Made by a program: the position numbers and the translations under genes | Notes under the pieces: model-generated | The model's database searches: none | What the model was told of the DNA's origin: nothing | Seen by the model: only the letters and a program-made list of their open reading frames with translations | Shown: piece after piece, positions 4,866-7,084 of the stretch | How the letters are laid out: each line of letters starts with the position of its first letter | Position numbering within the stretch: position 1 is the stretch's first letter | Source of the DNA: JAHFJU01 sp964354865 | Lineage (GTDB): Bacteria > Patescibacteriota > Gracilibacteria > UBA1369 > UM-FILTER-53-11 | Assembly: GCA_964354865.1 (NCBI GenBank) | Contig: CAYHBN010000072.1 | Coordinates: 1-7,084 of the forward strand | Reading direction: 5' to 3' | DNA length: 7,084 bases

Positions 4866-6101
4866 ATGCAAATGGAAAAAGAAGTTATCACCACTACTGG
4901 CGGAGCTAAAAAAGAATCTACTGAAGAAACAATTTTTCGTCAGGCGATTGATAAAAAGTTGAAAGGAGCGTTAGTCGAGGCAGCACAATTGATTGATCAA
5001 TTAAATGTAGATATGCGCAAAGATGACGATGCGGCAGGACGTCGATTTGTGCTGCTCGAAGCGGCGCGTATTCATTTGATGCTGGGTAAATACAAGCGCG
5101 CTCATTTGTTTGCCGAGGCAATTCTTGAATTATTTCCCGATGATTTTTCTGCAAAGGCACTCATAGCTCGCATTTGTATGGGCGAGTTTCGTTACGATAC
5201 CGCAAAGGCGTATTTGAACGAGTTGCCTAACGATCATCCTGAAAAATTTTTAAACTTGTGTTCTATTGCTATTAAAGAGCGTCGCCTTGTAGATGCGCAA
5301 GAGTTTTTGGGAAAAGCGGCAGTGGTTGTCGATAACGAGAGCCCTGAATATGCTTTGCTCTGGGCCTATGTTCGCCTTCTTGAGGGCAAAGAAAAAGAGG
5401 CGCTTGCTCGTGTTCGTGATGTGATGAGAGATCCTCCAACCGATACAAATCTTCTTTTGTTAGCTGGTGAAATTTTTATGACGAGCGGTACATATGGTGA
5501 GGCAAAAAAGGTAAGTCTGTTAGTTCAAAAATATGCACCGTCGCACGATCAAGCCTTTGCGATTCGTTCTTTTGCTCTGTATGCCGAAGAGGATTTTGAT
5601 GAGGCTGAGAAAACTGCCTACAAAGCGCTCGATAACAATAAACAAAATGCGTACGCGCGTACGGTACTTATGAAATGTGCGGCGCGACGTGGAGATTACC
5701 TTTATGCAGAGCGCATAGGGCTCGCTATTTTAGACGAGACTCCCGGGTATAGTTTGGGGCGTGCAAATTTAGGCGATGTGTATTTTAACGAAGGGGATTA
5801 TGTTCGGGCGCGCAATGAGTACGAAAGTTCAAAGCATTTAATGGACTCATTCACGAAGGGTGCGCGTTTACGCCGAGCGCGTCTCGAAATCATGCAGGGC
5901 AATTTGAGCGAAGCGGTTACAATCCTGTTAACACTGCTTGAATCAACCAACTCGTACTATGACGATGCAATGTGTGATTTATGGCTCTGCTATGAGCGCC
6001 AAGGGAATACCGAAAAACGCGACGAAATCCTCGATAAAATGGAGCTTCGCCGTGCGTTTTACCACCGCACCGAGAAGATTATGGAGGAGCTGGGAAAGTA
6101 A
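4866..6101 (+). CDS. Tetratricopeptide (TPR) repeat protein, about ten units
   Basis: This 411-residue protein is almost entirely TPR repeats, helix pairs of about 34 residues that form a groove for binding other proteins. Units start near residues 25, 59, 95, 127, 161, 195, 229, 262, 295, 330 and 364. The clearest are 61-92 (ARIHLMLGKYKRAHLFAEAI), 227-258 (ALYAEEDFDEAEKTAYKAL), 262-293 and 296-327 (GDVYFNEGDYVRARNEYESS). There is no signal peptide, membrane span or enzyme domain, so it is probably a cytoplasmic adaptor. Its partner is unknown. Two ATGs (4866 and 4872) are possible starts; neither has a Shine-Dalgarno. The upstream terminator argues against read-through, yet no clear promoter is seen, so initiation is unexplained. 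Arginine codons are 30 CGN to one AGA, unlike the gene upstream. Confidence 0.9.
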   Translation: MQMEKEVITTTGGAKKESTEETIFRQAIDKKLKGALVEAAQLIDQLNVDMRKDDDAAGRRFVLLEAARIHLMLGKYKRAHLFAEAILELFPDDFSAKALIARICMGEFRYDTAKAYLNELPNDHPEKFLNLCSIAIKERRLVDAQEFLGKAAVVVDNESPEYALLWAYVRLLEGKEKEALARVRDVMRDPPTDTNLLLLAGEIFMTSGTYGEAKKVSLLVQKYAPSHDQAFAIRSFALYAEEDFDEAEKTAYKALDNNKQNAYARTVLMKCAARRGDYLYAERIGLAILDETPGYSLGRANLGDVYFNEGDYVRARNEYESSKHLMDSFTKGARLRRARLEIMQGNLSEAVTILLTLLESTNSYYDDAMCDLWLCYERQGNTEKRDEILDKMELRRAFYHRTEKIMEELGK

Positions 6102-6108
6102 CGCCTGC

Positions 6109-6137
6109 TTGACGGGATTTTTTAGGTAAGATATGAA
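6109..6137 (+). promoter_or_regulatory. Candidate promoter for the lipoprotein gene
   Basis: TTGACG (6109-6114, five of six) is followed after 17 bases by TATGAA (6132-6137, four of six). Initiation would be near 6144, which places the GTG at 6141 outside the transcript and favours the ATG at 6162. The spacer contains a T6 run (6118-6123) with no convincing hairpin before it. Confidence 0.45.
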
Positions 6138-6150
6138 TGAGTGCTTCGTT

Positions 6151-6159
6151 TAAGAAGGT
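6151..6159 (+). promoter_or_regulatory. Shine-Dalgarno of the lipoprotein gene
   Basis: TAAGAAGGT matches eight of nine bases of the ideal TAAGGAGGT, but only 2-3 bases separate it from the ATG at 6162, shorter than usual. It is the only clear Shine-Dalgarno in the window. Confidence 0.6.
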
Positions 6160-6161
6160 AT

Positions 6162-7084
6162 ATGACTTTAAACTATCCCGCTCTCGTTTTGGCTGGAGCA
6201 ATTGCTGGGTGTGCCGTCGATCCTTCTATTAAAAAGGATTTTGAAGATATCGGTGCTCCGGCCGTTGATGCAGTAATTGATGCCCAAAATTCAGATGCGC
6301 ATGCACAGATATTTGATGCGCTTCAGGAAGATCTTTCATCAGTGAGAGATTTTGGTGTTGCTGATGCCGCGCATGATTCGGTGTTTTTACCAGACGCGAT
6401 GACTGACCAAGGTAACCAAGAGGGTTGTCGCTTTCAACAGTGCCCGCCAATCTTTGACGATTTATGTACTGCTGTTCCCGGAGTGCAGTACAATGGTTAT
6501 CTTTGTGGATACCTCAATCAAGATGATGGGGTGGTGTATCGCCCTGATTTTTATGACGCGCGTGCGAATCGACCGGTGTGTGAGGTTCATCCAGATATGA
6601 ATCTGCCACTGTGTAGAGGCGCAGAAGTTTTGTGTGACCCGATTCCTGGCACGCAGTCTGCCGATGAGCCTCTCGTATTGCCAAATACGTTTGGTAGTTT
6701 AATTTCTTCTACTGACGAGGTGCAAGTTCCGCAGGGTGTAATCGATACATACAGAGGATATTTTTACGATAATACGCCGACTTGTCAGCCTGGCGAAGAA
6801 CCGTTTGTAGATCGTGAATGGGGTTTGTGGGCTACAACTAGTTGTGATCCTATATCTGATTGTCCCCAGCCGCTTTTGGTAGAAAGCTGTATTCCAAGAC
6901 CTCGATGTGAAGAGAATGAACGAGCAATACAGTGTTCATTTGAAGATGCCCATGCCTTCGAACGTTTTGAAGACTGTGAGAATTTTCAAATAGCGACGGG
7001 TATGATTATGAGATCGAATGGAATCAATATGGATCCACTATGGTATCAAAATGTAACATGCAAGCAAACGCCAGATGGACAATT
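6162..7084 (+). CDS. Cysteine-rich secreted lipoprotein, 3' end beyond the window
   Basis: The frame is open for 307 codons plus two bases and runs off the edge, so the C-terminus is missing. The N-terminus ends in a lipobox (ALVLAGAIAGC), with Cys17 as the predicted lipidation site. The mature protein would be membrane-anchored outside the cytoplasm. Residues 20-86 are a flexible linker with 13 Asp and many Ala. From 89 onward there are 15 further cysteines (89, 94, 102, 115, 140, 151, 158, 208, 228, 234, 243, 249, 258, 272, 300), suggesting a disulfide-rich extracellular domain. From the ATG the signal peptide lacks basic residues. An upstream in-frame GTG (6141) would add VLRLRRY and give a normal n-region, but it conflicts with the promoter and Shine-Dalgarno placement. 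The family is not recognised. Confidence 0.82.
   Translation, partial: MTLNYPALVLAGAIAGCAVDPSIKKDFEDIGAPAVDAVIDAQNSDAHAQIFDALQEDLSSVRDFGVADAAHDSVFLPDAMTDQGNQEGCRFQQCPPIFDDLCTAVPGVQYNGYLCGYLNQDDGVVYRPDFYDARANRPVCEVHPDMNLPLCRGAEVLCDPIPGTQSADEPLVLPNTFGSLISSTDEVQVPQGVIDTYRGYFYDNTPTCQPGEEPFVDREWGLWATTSCDPISDCPQPLLVESCIPRPRCEENERAIQCSFEDAHAFERFEDCENFQIATGMIMRSNGINMDPLWYQNVTCKQTPDGQ

Noticed and set aside
6229..6450. A minus-strand open frame of 73 codons opposite the lipoprotein gene
   Set aside because: The plus-strand frame has a lipobox, a Shine-Dalgarno and 307 open codons. The antisense frame has none of these.
1..7084. Recoding of TGA (for example as glycine), suggested by the absence of TGA stops
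   Set aside because: Only five stops are visible, all frames close sensibly with the standard code, and no in-frame TGA is needed to join any gene.
1..7084. CRISPR arrays, transposons, or a defence or secretion system
   Set aside because: No spaced direct repeats, transposase motifs or recognisable system components were seen on either strand.

Overview
The window is bacterial DNA of low to middling GC. It holds six protein genes and two tRNA genes, each tRNA with CCA encoded in the DNA. Only the last gene has a recognisable Shine-Dalgarno sequence, and all five visible stops are TAA or TAG. I cannot place the phylum. Sparse ribosome-binding sites, many unrecognised helical-repeat proteins and a minimal phospholipid pair would fit a candidate-phylum (Patescibacteria-like) genome. 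That is a guess from style, not from a marker gene.

Layout. Positions 21-1348 (minus strand) hold a two-gene phospholipid operon: a DagK/YegS-type lipid kinase followed, with a one-base TAATG overlap, by phosphatidylglycerophosphatase A. Positions 1411-1461 form a compact promoter region: a perfect 9-bp inverted repeat carries an extended -10 box on each strand, so one palindrome may drive the lipid operon leftward and a 722-residue unknown gene rightward. Positions 3667-4030 hold two divergent tRNA genes, Gly(GCC) and Phe(GAA), each followed by a hairpin plus T-run that begins inside its own CCA end.

Positions 4019-4801 encode an unrecognised protein with two 30-residue Gly-Arg repeats between two similar helical modules; its start is unresolved. 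A good intrinsic terminator (4832-4858) separates it from a 411-residue protein built almost entirely of TPR repeats (4866-6101). From 6162 to the window edge runs an incomplete, cysteine-rich lipoprotein gene.

How the parts relate. The lipid kinase and PgpA act in the same phosphatidate-to-phosphatidylglycerol route. The 722-residue protein and the TPR protein look like cytoplasmic helical scaffolds of unknown partners. Arginine codon use splits the window: the genes on either side of the tRNA pair use AGA/AGG for about half of their arginines, whereas the lipid kinase and TPR genes almost never do. No transposase, integrase, CRISPR array or complete defence or secretion system is visible.
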